Assembly (NCBI GenBank): GCA_003518745.1
Contig: DOYB01000007.1
Location: 1-9,121 of the forward strand
Source: Selenomonas sp.
Lineage (GTDB): Bacteria; Bacillota; Negativicutes; Selenomonadales; Selenomonadaceae
Direction: 5' to 3'
Length of the DNA: 9,121 bases
Part shown: piece by piece, positions 1 through 5,103 of the stretch
Numbering within the stretch: position 1 is the first letter of the stretch
Layout: each line of letters opens with the position of its first letter
Notes under the pieces: generated by a model
Seen by the model: the letters and a program-made list of their open reading frames with translations, nothing else
Told to the model about the DNA's origin: nothing
Database searches by the model: none
Program-made: the position numbers and the translations under genes

Positions 1-257
1 AGCAGGGCACCCTTTTGAATGTAGGCATTGCCGGCGGGTATGGTGTAGTCGGGGGTATGAGGAAAGAAACGCTGTTTGCCTACCTGGTTGTTATAGGTGT
101 AGGCAAGGCTGGTTCCGTTATTGTCGATTATGAGTGCTGTCGCGGAGCTGATGAGTGGGTAGAGGAGCAGTGTCATGAAGCAGGTAATAAATACGAGGCT
201 CTTAGAAAAACCCGCGGTCAAAACGGTTCCTTCGCGTAGGCGTGTTATTTTGTGCAT
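1..257 (-). CDS. Secreted protein of unknown function, N-terminal part only
   Basis: An open frame begins at ATG 257 and runs leftwards off the window without a stop, so only the first 85 codons are present. The product starts MHKITRLREG and has a positively charged N-region of about 20 residues, a hydrophobic stretch (SLVFITCFMTLLLYPLI, about residues 20-36) and a small-residue SSATA site near residues 37-41. This reads as a Sec signal peptide followed by the mature start LIIDNNGTSLAYTYNN. The start is supported by a GAAGGG ribosome binding site about 10 bases upstream and a good promoter (285-313). An ATG at 264 is rejected because its frame stops after 20 codons. The visible mature part is polar, rich in Asn, Thr and Tyr, and has no Cys. 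I do not recognise the family. A cell-surface or periplasmic role is inferred from the signal peptide alone. Confidence 0.75.
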   Translation of the reverse strand, partial: MHKITRLREGTVLTAGFSKSLVFITCFMTLLLYPLISSATALIIDNNGTSLAYTYNNQVGKQRFFPHTPDYTIPAGNAYIQKGAL

Positions 258-284
258 AGGGCATCATCCCTTCTTTTTTAGAAA

Positions 285-313
285 ATTATATCACATTTAC
301 ATGGGATTTTCCA
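285..313 (-). promoter_or_regulatory. Extended -10 promoter of the secreted-protein gene
   Basis: Read on the minus strand there is a consensus TATAAT (290-285) preceded by TGA, giving the extended -10 form TGnTATAAT. A TGGAAA -35 box (313-308, four of six consensus bases) lies 17 bp upstream. The predicted transcript would start near 278, giving a 5' leader of only about 20 bases before ATG 257. No clear operator is seen. Confidence 0.7.
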
Positions 314-342
314 TATGCATAGTTTCTACAAAGCAACTAAAA

Positions 343-463
343 CTCCGTGCGAAACAGTGTTTCGCATCCCTAAAGGGACTAACTTCGTGTCGCTACGCCC
401 TTACACGAAATCTAAGCTCCCCTGCGCCCTGATTGGCTTGACTCACTAAGATTTCATAGTAAA
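343..463 (+). repeat. Structured intergenic repeat, copy 1
   Basis: This stretch of about 120 bp shares several blocks with 3592-3709. Shared blocks in order are CTCCGTGC at the left edge, GGGACTAACTTCGTGTCGC (375-393), CCCTTACACGAAA (398-410), CTAAGCTCCCCTGCGCCCTG (412-431) and the right edge starting GGCTTGACTC (435-463). It can fold into three hairpins: TGCGAAAC/GTTTCGCA around AGT (348-366), TTCGTGT/ACACGAA (383-389 with 403-409) and GAAATCT/AGATTTC (407-413 with 448-454). Its frames are not convincingly coding. It lies 30 bp beyond the -35 box of the leftward gene and 155 bp before the start of the rightward gene. The remaining stretch 464-618 holds an A/T tract and no firm promoter; TTGATT (572) and TATAAA (593) are only 15 bp apart. 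The function of the repeat is unknown: it may be a mobile palindromic element, or structured RNA or DNA acting on gene expression. Confidence 0.8.
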
Positions 464-618
464 AAATTTTATTTTTTTTGTAATGGATCGCAAGGTCAAG
501 CGTAAGTATGTATGAAAGCAGGAAAATGAAATTAAAGCACGAATTGAACATCTGAGAGGGTATTGCGTGGTTTGATTCTACAAATTTAGCGATATAAAGC
601 GGATAGGAGCTGATTATA

Positions 619-825
619 ATGACTATGGAGAATGATTACAGGACAATTGATTTTTCGGGTTTCAGCAAGGTTAAGGAAAGTCTTAGGGATAAACTGCACG
701 AGGTGCGCGATCAGAAGGCCGGCAGGGTAGAGCTGAGCTGGGATGAGCTTGATTATGCGGCCGCGGCCGGCGGAATGCAGGTAAAAAATGACGGGCTCAA
801 AGCCGATTCCGCTGAAGAGGATTGA
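619..825 (+). CDS. Small acidic protein with a Gly-Gly motif, function unknown
   Basis: This 68-residue product starts MTMENDYRTI. AGGAG (605-609) lies nine bases before ATG 619, and a strong terminator follows at 885-931, so it looks like a complete one-gene unit. Residues 10-35 (DFSGFSKVKESLRDKLHEVR) are amphipathic and helical in character. They are followed by VELSWDELDYAAAAGG (37-52) and a short acidic tail (MQVKNDGL to SAEED). The LS..EL......GG pattern resembles leader peptides of double-glycine-processed peptides. However, the GG lies two residues further from the EL than in the usual consensus, and the 16-residue tail has no Cys and only one Ser. No peptidase/ABC exporter or modification enzyme is encoded nearby. 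It may equally be an ordinary small cytosolic protein of a lineage-specific family. There is no membrane segment or signal peptide. Confidence 0.75.
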   Translation: MTMENDYRTIDFSGFSKVKESLRDKLHEVRDQKAGRVELSWDELDYAAAAGGMQVKNDGLKADSAEED

Positions 826-884
826 TGCATTTAGTGTAGCAGTGGATTTGCTGTATTTGCGAGGAATAGATTGTGTATATGAAT

Positions 885-931
885 ATCCGCCAATGAGACC
901 GGCAGAGTGCTGATTTCATTGGCGGATTTTT
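885..931 (+). terminator. Rho-independent terminator after the small gene
   Basis: A perfect 12-bp stem, ATCCGCCAATGA (885-896) with TCATTGGCGGAT (916-927), is followed by TTTTTGTGTTTTG on the plus strand. It ends the small gene at 619-825. The minus-strand side lacks a comparable T run, so it is less likely to serve the leftward copA transcript, which ends within the same gap. Confidence 0.88.
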
Positions 932-939
932 GTGTTTTG

Positions 940-1143
940 TTACTTTACAAGCTCGTAGCCTGCTTCCTCTATGACCTTAGCGAATTCCTCCATTGAGATT
1001 TCCCGGTTCATGGTGACGGCTGCTGTTTTTGTCTCCAGATTTACCTGAACCTCTGTAACCCCCTCCATTTTGGAAAGGGCATTGGTCACATGCTTTTTGC
1101 AATGGTCACACATCATTCCTTCTACCTTCAATTCCTTTGTCAT
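940..1143 (-). CDS. copZ: Possible free CopZ-like copper chaperone from an internal start in copA
   Basis: Translation from the internal ATG at 1143, in the same frame as copA and sharing its stop, would give a 67-residue protein. It would start MTKELKVEGMMCDHCKKHVT and end EEAGYELVK. This is the size of independent CopZ proteins and comprises one complete heavy-metal-associated fold with a GMMCDHC Cu(+) site at residues 9-15. CopZ proteins carry Cu(+) in the cytosol and hand it to CopA or to copper-responsive repressors. The evidence for a separate product is an AAAGGAGG sequence ending 8 bases before this ATG. Whether ribosomes use it, making both the fused and the free form, cannot be decided from sequence. 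The alternative is a former separate copZ gene that became fused to copA by loss of the copA stop, with a relict binding site. Confidence 0.55.
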   Translation of the reverse strand: MTKELKVEGMMCDHCKKHVTNALSKMEGVTEVQVNLETKTAAVTMNREISMEEFAKVIEEAGYELVK

Positions 1144-3513
1144 TGTCGAAGCCTCCTTTAAATTCCTGTCATTTGACACTGTATCACTTGAAGGGGTGGT
1201 ATCATGCAGCCCTTCGTGATTGCTTGGGTTGAAGAAGTTGAGCCTCAGGGCATTCATGACTACGCAGACGCTTGAAAGGCTCATGGCCGCGGCGCCAATC
1301 ATGGGGGAGAGTTTTATGCCGAAGGCGGGATACAGAAGACCCGCGGCAAGGGGTATGCCTATTATATTGTATATAAAGGCCCAAAAGAGATTCTCTTTGA
1401 TGTTCAGCATGACCGCCCGGCTGAGGCGAATGGCGCTTACCGCGTCCAGCAGGTCATTGCGCATGAGGACGGCCCCCGCGCTTTCGATAGCGATGTCAGT
1501 TCCGGCTCCGATGGCAATGCCCAGGTCTGCCTTTGCGAGGGCGGGGGCATCGTTTATACCGTCGCCGATCATGGCAACTTTCCGGCCATCTTTCTGCAAG
1601 CGCTCTATGTGAAAAGCCTTGCTTTCCGGTGTTACACCCGCGATGGCTTGGGTAATGCCCACACGTTTGCGTACTGCCTCGGCAGTACGTTCCTTGTCCC
1701 CCGTAAGCATGATTACTTCCATGCCCATTTTACGGAAGCGGCGGATGGCATCAAGGCTGGTGGCCTTTTCAGTGTCGGCGGCCGCAAGCAGTCCAACAAG
1801 CCTGTGATTTCTGGCAAAGAGCAGGGGCGTTTTCCCTTCATCTGCCAGACTGTCCAGTTCGTCCTGAAATTCTGAGACATCTACACCTTGTTCCTTCATC
1901 AGGGCTTCATTTCCCGCAAAATATACGAGACCGTCGTGCTCCGCGCTTATGCCGCGTCCGAACATAGCATGGAAATTAGTCATGACAAGAGGGGGTATCC
2001 CTTCCTTTTCTGCTAAATCCAGCACGGCCTTGCCAAGGGGGTGTTCACTGCCATGCTCGATGCCTGCCGTAAGGGCAATGAATTTGTCACGGGGGAGGCC
2101 GATGGCCTTCACGTCGGTTACATGGGGACGTCCCTCTGTAATAGTGCCGGTCTTGTCCATGACTATGGTGTCGATGGATTGGGCTATTTCCAATGCTTCT
2201 CCGGATTTTATCAGTATACCGTTTTCCGCGCCCTTGCCGGTACCCACCATTATGGCAACGGGGGTGGCAAGGCCAAGGGCGCAGGGGCAGGATATAACGA
2301 GGATTGAAATGGCAATGGAGAAGGCAAACTCCACCCCGGCGCCATTGATAAGCCAAAAACCTCCCGCAATGACGGCTATGGCTATGACGGCAGGGACGAA
2401 GATACCGGCGATACGGTCTGCCAGCTTTGCTATGGGAGCCTTGCTGGCGCTTGCCTCCTCCACCAATCGTATCATCTGACTGATGGTGGAGTCTTCTCCC
2501 ACTCGTTTTGCCGTGAAACGTATTAAGCCACTCTGGTTTATTGTGGCGGAGATAACAGAACTCCCCGGCTGTTTCTCAACAGGTATGCTTTCGCCTGTTA
2601 TTGTGGATTCATCTATTACGGTGGTTCCCTGGGTTATTATTCCGTCGGCCGGGATTCTTTCTCCGGGACGGACCAGGACCTCATCTCCTATTACGAGATT
2701 CTCAACGGGAATCAATGTTTCAATACCGTTTCTGATGACGGCGGCCTGTTTTGGGGCAAGGTCGGTCAGTTTTTTTAGGGCGGAGCCTGTTCTGCCCTTT
2801 GCCTTGGCCTCAAGGTACTTTCCCAGGGTAATGAGGGTTACTATGGTGCCGGCAGATTCAAAATATAGATTCGTACTGTACTCAGTTACGAGTGCCATAT
2901 CTCCATGTCCCAGTCCCCATCCTATGCGAAAAAGCGCAAAAGCACCGAATACGGCGGCTGCCATGGAACCCATACCCACAAGGCTGTCCATGTTGGGGGA
3001 ACCCTTGAAAAGGTTCCGAAAGCCGTTGATATAGTATTTTCGGTTTAAATACATAATGGGAAGTATCAGCAAGAACTGTGAGAAAGCGAAGGTTATGGCA
3101 TTTTCCGGGCCTTCAAATAGCTCTGTCATGATGTCCGGAGCGGGAAGTCCAAGCATTTCCTCCGTCATGTGATGCATGGCAATGTACATGGTGGGAATCA
3201 GGAAAACTATTGACCATATAAGCCGTTCCTTCATTTGCCTGATTTCCGTATCAATGGTCTGTTCCCGGGGTGATGAGGTCTCCGGCTTCACTGTTCCGGC
3301 AGCTTTAAGGAAAGCACCGTAGCCTGCCCCTTCGACAGCTTCTATTATATTGCTGCTGCTCAGGGCACCCTCGTCGTATTCAACCTGCATGCTGTTGGTC
3401 AGAAGATTCACGCTTACGTGTTCGTCACCCACAAGCTTTGCCACTGTGCGCTCCACTCTGGAGGAGCAGGCTGAGCAGGTCATGCCTTTGATATCATATT
3501 TTTCTTTTTTCAT
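940..3513 (-). CDS. copA: Cu(+)-exporting P1B-type ATPase with a fused C-terminal CopZ-like domain
   Basis: This 857-residue inner-membrane pump exports Cu(+) from the cytosol using ATP. An N-terminal metal-binding domain carries GMTCSAC (10-16). The core has the actuator TGES (306-309), the intramembrane CPC metal site (409-411), the phosphorylation motif DKTGT (453-457), the P1B-specific HP pair (491-492) and GDGIND (650-655). In the last two membrane helices, YN (715-716) and MSLSS (744-748) are the residues expected for Cu(+)/Ag(+) specificity. The core ends near residue 760. A polar linker of about 30 residues follows, then a second metal-binding domain with GMMCDHC (799-805) and the usual copper chaperone length. 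A C-terminal domain is unusual, because extra domains are normally N-terminal. A Shine-Dalgarno and ATG lie inside the gene just before it (see 1141-1159). The start is ATG 3513, preceded by AAGGG at a 7-base spacing. The transcript comes from the promoter at 3554-3582. No separate copY or csoR is in the window. Confidence 0.95.
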   Translation of the reverse strand: MKKEKYDIKGMTCSACSSRVERTVAKLVGDEHVSVNLLTNSMQVEYDEGALSSSNIIEAVEGAGYGAFLKAAGTVKPETSSPREQTIDTEIRQMKERLIWSIVFLIPTMYIAMHHMTEEMLGLPAPDIMTELFEGPENAITFAFSQFLLILPIMYLNRKYYINGFRNLFKGSPNMDSLVGMGSMAAAVFGAFALFRIGWGLGHGDMALVTEYSTNLYFESAGTIVTLITLGKYLEAKAKGRTGSALKKLTDLAPKQAAVIRNGIETLIPVENLVIGDEVLVRPGERIPADGIITQGTTVIDESTITGESIPVEKQPGSSVISATINQSGLIRFTAKRVGEDSTISQMIRLVEEASASKAPIAKLADRIAGIFVPAVIAIAVIAGGFWLINGAGVEFAFSIAISILVISCPCALGLATPVAIMVGTGKGAENGILIKSGEALEIAQSIDTIVMDKTGTITEGRPHVTDVKAIGLPRDKFIALTAGIEHGSEHPLGKAVLDLAEKEGIPPLVMTNFHAMFGRGISAEHDGLVYFAGNEALMKEQGVDVSEFQDELDSLADEGKTPLLFARNHRLVGLLAAADTEKATSLDAIRRFRKMGMEVIMLTGDKERTAEAVRKRVGITQAIAGVTPESKAFHIERLQKDGRKVAMIGDGINDAPALAKADLGIAIGAGTDIAIESAGAVLMRNDLLDAVSAIRLSRAVMLNIKENLFWAFIYNIIGIPLAAGLLYPAFGIKLSPMIGAAAMSLSSVCVVMNALRLNFFNPSNHEGLHDTTPSSDTVSNDRNLKEASTMTKELKVEGMMCDHCKKHVTNALSKMEGVTEVQVNLETKTAAVTMNREISMEEFAKVIEEAGYELVK
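1141..1159 (-). promoter_or_regulatory. Internal ribosome binding site and start codon inside copA
   Basis: On the minus strand AAAGGAGG (1159-1152) is followed by an 8-base spacer and ATG (1143-1141). This is a near-perfect Shine-Dalgarno at ideal spacing. It is as strong as any binding site at the real gene starts in this window and stronger than the one for copA itself. It encodes the linker residues LKEAST, in a part of the protein where the sequence is probably unconstrained. The site therefore looks like a preserved translation signal rather than a by-product of coding. Confidence 0.75.
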
Positions 3514-3546
3514 CAGTCATCCCTTCTATTGAGATTGATAATACAT

Positions 3547-3582
3547 TGCTTCAAGCATATACATCTCGGTGATTTTTGTCAA
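3547..3582 (-). promoter_or_regulatory. Promoter of copA with a palindrome over the -10 box
   Basis: The minus strand reads TTGACA (3582-3577), a 17-bp spacer and TATGCT (3559-3554). This is a consensus -35 with a four-of-six -10. Transcription would start near 3547, about 33 bases before ATG 3513. A perfect palindrome, TGCTT-C-AAGCA (3547-3557), covers the -10 region and could be a repressor site. It does not match the CopY box TACAnnTGTA or the GC-rich CsoR sites known from other Firmicutes, so the regulator is unidentified. The 17-bp spacer argues against a CueR (MerR-type) activator, which uses 19-bp spacers. Confidence 0.72.
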
Positions 3583-3591
3583 GAAAGTAAG

Positions 3592-3709
3592 CTCCGTGCA
3601 AAACGGTGTTTGCACGGAACCCTTACACGAAAACTAAACTCCTCTGCGCCTTGCCACTGCGGGACTAGCTCCGCGTCGCAGGCTTGACTCGCTAAGATTT
3701 CATAGTAAA
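3592..3709 (+). repeat. Structured intergenic repeat, copy 2
   Basis: This is the second copy of the element at 343-463, in the same orientation. The outer blocks are the same: CTCCGTGC on the left and the 29-bp right edge 3681-3709, identical at 28 positions to 435-463. CCCTTACACGAAA (3620-3632) is also shared. The 19-bp block GGGACTAGCTCCGCGTCGC lies here on the right (3661-3679), after CTCTGCGCC, whereas in copy 1 it lies near the left hairpin. The first hairpin is kept with changed bases: CCGTGCAAA (3594-3602) with TTTGCACGG (3609-3617). The block at 3656-3680 can form a new CTGCG/CGCAG hairpin. The left edge is 10 bp from the copA -35 box, and the right edge is 120 bp before the chemoreceptor gene. 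As with copy 1, it sits in a divergent intergenic region. Confidence 0.8.
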
Positions 3710-3758
3710 TATCCAAGAAAATTTTTGTGAGAAGCAGGGTTTATGAAGAAGATGTTGA

Positions 3759-3768
3759 ATGTATACAT
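3759..3768. other. Ten-base palindrome upstream of the chemoreceptor gene
   Basis: ATGTATACAT is a perfect palindrome about 60 bp before the chemoreceptor start, in the only AT-rich part of that stretch. TATACA or CATAAT within or beside it could act as a -10 box, but no matching -35 box was found. It may be a protein binding site or chance. Nothing else firm is visible in 3710-3816. Confidence 0.3.
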
Positions 3769-3829
3769 AATATGAAATGATGGCAAGGATGGGCATTATT
3801 CATCATAGCCTAATATGAGGAGGATTCTT

Positions 3830-4366
3830 ATGGCAACAGGAGATATGATCAAGCAAAATGGGGATGTGACTAATCGACTGGCTTCCGCTATCGATGAAAT
3901 CGTGTCTTCCACACAGACTGTGTACGAAGCAGTTGAGCAGGTGGCAAAGAGCGCGAGTGTCCTGGCTAAGGCGGGTCAGGAGTCTGTGGAGCAGGCAAAG
4001 CTCCTGCAGGCTAAGAATGCCGACACCATAAAGGTCATCGATTTTATTACGAATATCGCTGGACAGACTAACCTGCTTGGCTTGAACGCGGCTATCGAGG
4101 CTGCTCGTGCCGGCGAGCAGGGACGCGGCTTCGCCGTTGTGGCGGAGGAGGTCCGCAAGCTGGCTGAGCAGTCCCGTGAGGCAACGGAGAAGATTCAGGC
4201 AACCTTGAATGAGATGAATAAGGCCGTGGACGATATAGCAAAGACCATTGAGACCACCGGAGCTATCAGTGAGCAGCAGGCGGCCTCCACGCAGGAGATT
4301 ACGGCTAACCTTTCACGTGTTACAAAGGCGGCTGAGGATTTGAAGCAGTACGTTGAGAGACTGTGA
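3830..4366 (+). CDS. Stand-alone methyl-accepting chemotaxis signalling domain
   Basis: The 178-residue product is essentially one long antiparallel coiled coil. The conserved chemoreceptor tip, IAGQTNLLGLNAAIEAARAG followed by EQGRGFAVVAEEVRKLAEQS, spans about residues 76-115. Such tips bind CheA and CheW and set kinase activity. The tip lies at mid-length with about 88 residues on each side, roughly a dozen heptads per arm. The signalling hairpin is therefore complete and symmetrical, but there is no sensor domain, HAMP domain or membrane segment. It would be cytosolic and would have to pair with another receptor or sense through its short ends. Start choice: AGGAGG (3818-3823) lies six bases before ATG 3830. 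The earlier in-frame ATG at 3815 sits immediately before that binding site and is rejected. The gene is single and ends before the terminator at 4441. It could be a truncated relict, but its own strong start signal and intact frame argue against that. Confidence 0.88.
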   Translation: MATGDMIKQNGDVTNRLASAIDEIVSSTQTVYEAVEQVAKSASVLAKAGQESVEQAKLLQAKNADTIKVIDFITNIAGQTNLLGLNAAIEAARAGEQGRGFAVVAEEVRKLAEQSREATEKIQATLNEMNKAVDDIAKTIETTGAISEQQAASTQEITANLSRVTKAAEDLKQYVERL

Positions 4367-4393
4367 AGCTGCTTTAAAAATAATGTGTTTGTG

Positions 4394-4426
4394 TTCGGAA
4401 ACGGTCTTTGTCTGACTGCGTCCGAA
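4394..4426 (+). other. Weak hairpin in the gap after the chemoreceptor gene
   Basis: TTCGGA (4394-4399) can pair with TCCGAA (4421-4426) across a 21-base loop. It lies just upstream of the terminator at 4441. It may be part of a structured 3' end or chance. Confidence 0.25.
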
Positions 4427-4440
4427 TGCCGTGTATGTAT

Positions 4441-4469
4441 AAACGCCCGCATTCCTGTGCGGGCGTTTT
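4441..4469 (+). terminator. Rho-independent terminator between the chemoreceptor and dedA genes
   Basis: AAACGCCCGCA (4441-4451) pairs perfectly with TGCGGGCGTTT (4458-4468) around the loop TTCCTG, followed by a short T run. It separates the chemoreceptor gene from the next gene, whose ribosome binding site begins only nine bases later at 4478. The short T run may allow some read-through into that gene, for which no separate promoter is evident. Confidence 0.82.
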
Positions 4470-4487
4470 CGTAAATAGGGAGGTTTT

Positions 4488-5081
4488 ATGGAGCAGATAT
4501 CGCAAATTTTCTTGGAGTTTATCGCATCCTGGGGATATGTGGCAGTAGCCGTGCTTATGGCTATGGAAAACGCGTGTATACCGATTCCCAGCGAGTTGAT
4601 TTTGGGTTTTGCGGGTTATCTTATATTCGCTGACCAAATGACCTTTGCCGGAGCATTGACGGCGGGCATGATCGGAGGCATGGCAGGCTCGATATTTGCC
4701 TATTGGGTGGGACATGCAAAGGGGCGTAGGTTCGTTGACAGGTATGGCAAGTATTTCCTGATAAAGAAGTCTCATGTGGATCTGGCCCAGAGATGGTTTG
4801 ACAAGTATGGCATCAGGGCTGTATTCTTCAGCCGTATGCTTCCGGTGGTGAGAACCTTCATTTCGCTGCCCGCGGGCTTTGCCCATGTGAAGTGGAAACC
4901 CTTCCTGTTCTATACCTTTGTTGGCTCCCTGCCTTGGACAGCGCTCATACTGTTTGCGGGAATGAAGCTGGGAGAGGGCTGGAAGCTCCTTACCAAGTGG
5001 GGACACGAGGCCAGTATCATCTTCGTGGTTGTCTGCGTGGCTGTGATACTGTTCTGGTACTTGAAACGGAAAAAGAAGTAA
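4488..5081 (+). CDS. dedA: DedA-family integral membrane protein
   Basis: The 197-residue protein has the DedA (SNARE-associated/VTT) signature. It shows ENACIPIPSE (27-36) in the first re-entrant region, the Gly-rich GMIGGMAGSIFAYWVGHAKG (60-79), and FFSRMLPVVRTFISLPAG (113-130), whose Arg116 and Arg122 are the family's conserved basic residues. Hydrophobic stretches lie at about 10-26, 37-50, 54-76, 137-158 and 176-191, and a basic KRKKK tail faces the cytosol. Members of this family have been shown to translocate lipid carriers such as undecaprenyl phosphate or phosphatidylethanolamine and to affect membrane potential and drug tolerance. Which substrate applies here cannot be told. The start is ATG 4488, with GGGAGG (4478-4483) four bases upstream. 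The gene meets the phosphatase gene tail to tail over a 13-bp gap. It is of the same superfamily as, but clearly a different family from, the VTT protein at 8178-8882. Confidence 0.9.
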   Translation: MEQISQIFLEFIASWGYVAVAVLMAMENACIPIPSELILGFAGYLIFADQMTFAGALTAGMIGGMAGSIFAYWVGHAKGRRFVDRYGKYFLIKKSHVDLAQRWFDKYGIRAVFFSRMLPVVRTFISLPAGFAHVKWKPFLFYTFVGSLPWTALILFAGMKLGEGWKLLTKWGHEASIIFVVVCVAVILFWYLKRKKK

Positions 5082-5103
5082 ACTCGTTTCGAATTTACTT
5101 CTT
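5073..5103. terminator. Hairpin shared by two convergent genes, probable bidirectional terminator
   Basis: AAGAAGTAAA (5073-5082) is the exact reverse complement of TTTACTTCTT (5094-5103). Inside, TCG (5084-5086) pairs with CGA (5090-5092) around TTT. The dedA stop (5079-5081) lies in the left arm and the phosphatase stop (5095-5097) in the right arm. The structure could stop transcripts from both sides. The stem is AT-rich and there is no long T run, so its efficiency is uncertain. Part of the symmetry arises because both genes end in Lys codons followed by TAA. Confidence 0.5.

Noticed and set aside
15..432. Plus-strand open frames at the left edge
   Set aside because: The first is complementary to the secreted protein with its signal peptide and promoter; the second runs across that promoter and the structured repeat. 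Neither has a convincing ribosome binding site.
343..463. Repeat considered as a tRNA, CRISPR unit or known riboswitch
   Set aside because: There is no cloverleaf, no regularly spaced direct repeat, and no conserved core of a riboswitch class that I recognise.
1949..3034. Two long plus-strand frames opposite copA
   Set aside because: They are complementary to the ATPase core, whose motifs are complete on the minus strand; the products are low-complexity Met/Ala/Ser-rich shadows.
3815..3829. In-frame ATG 3815 as start of the chemoreceptor protein
   Set aside because: It lies immediately before AGGAGG, which is correctly spaced for ATG 3830; nothing suitable precedes 3815.
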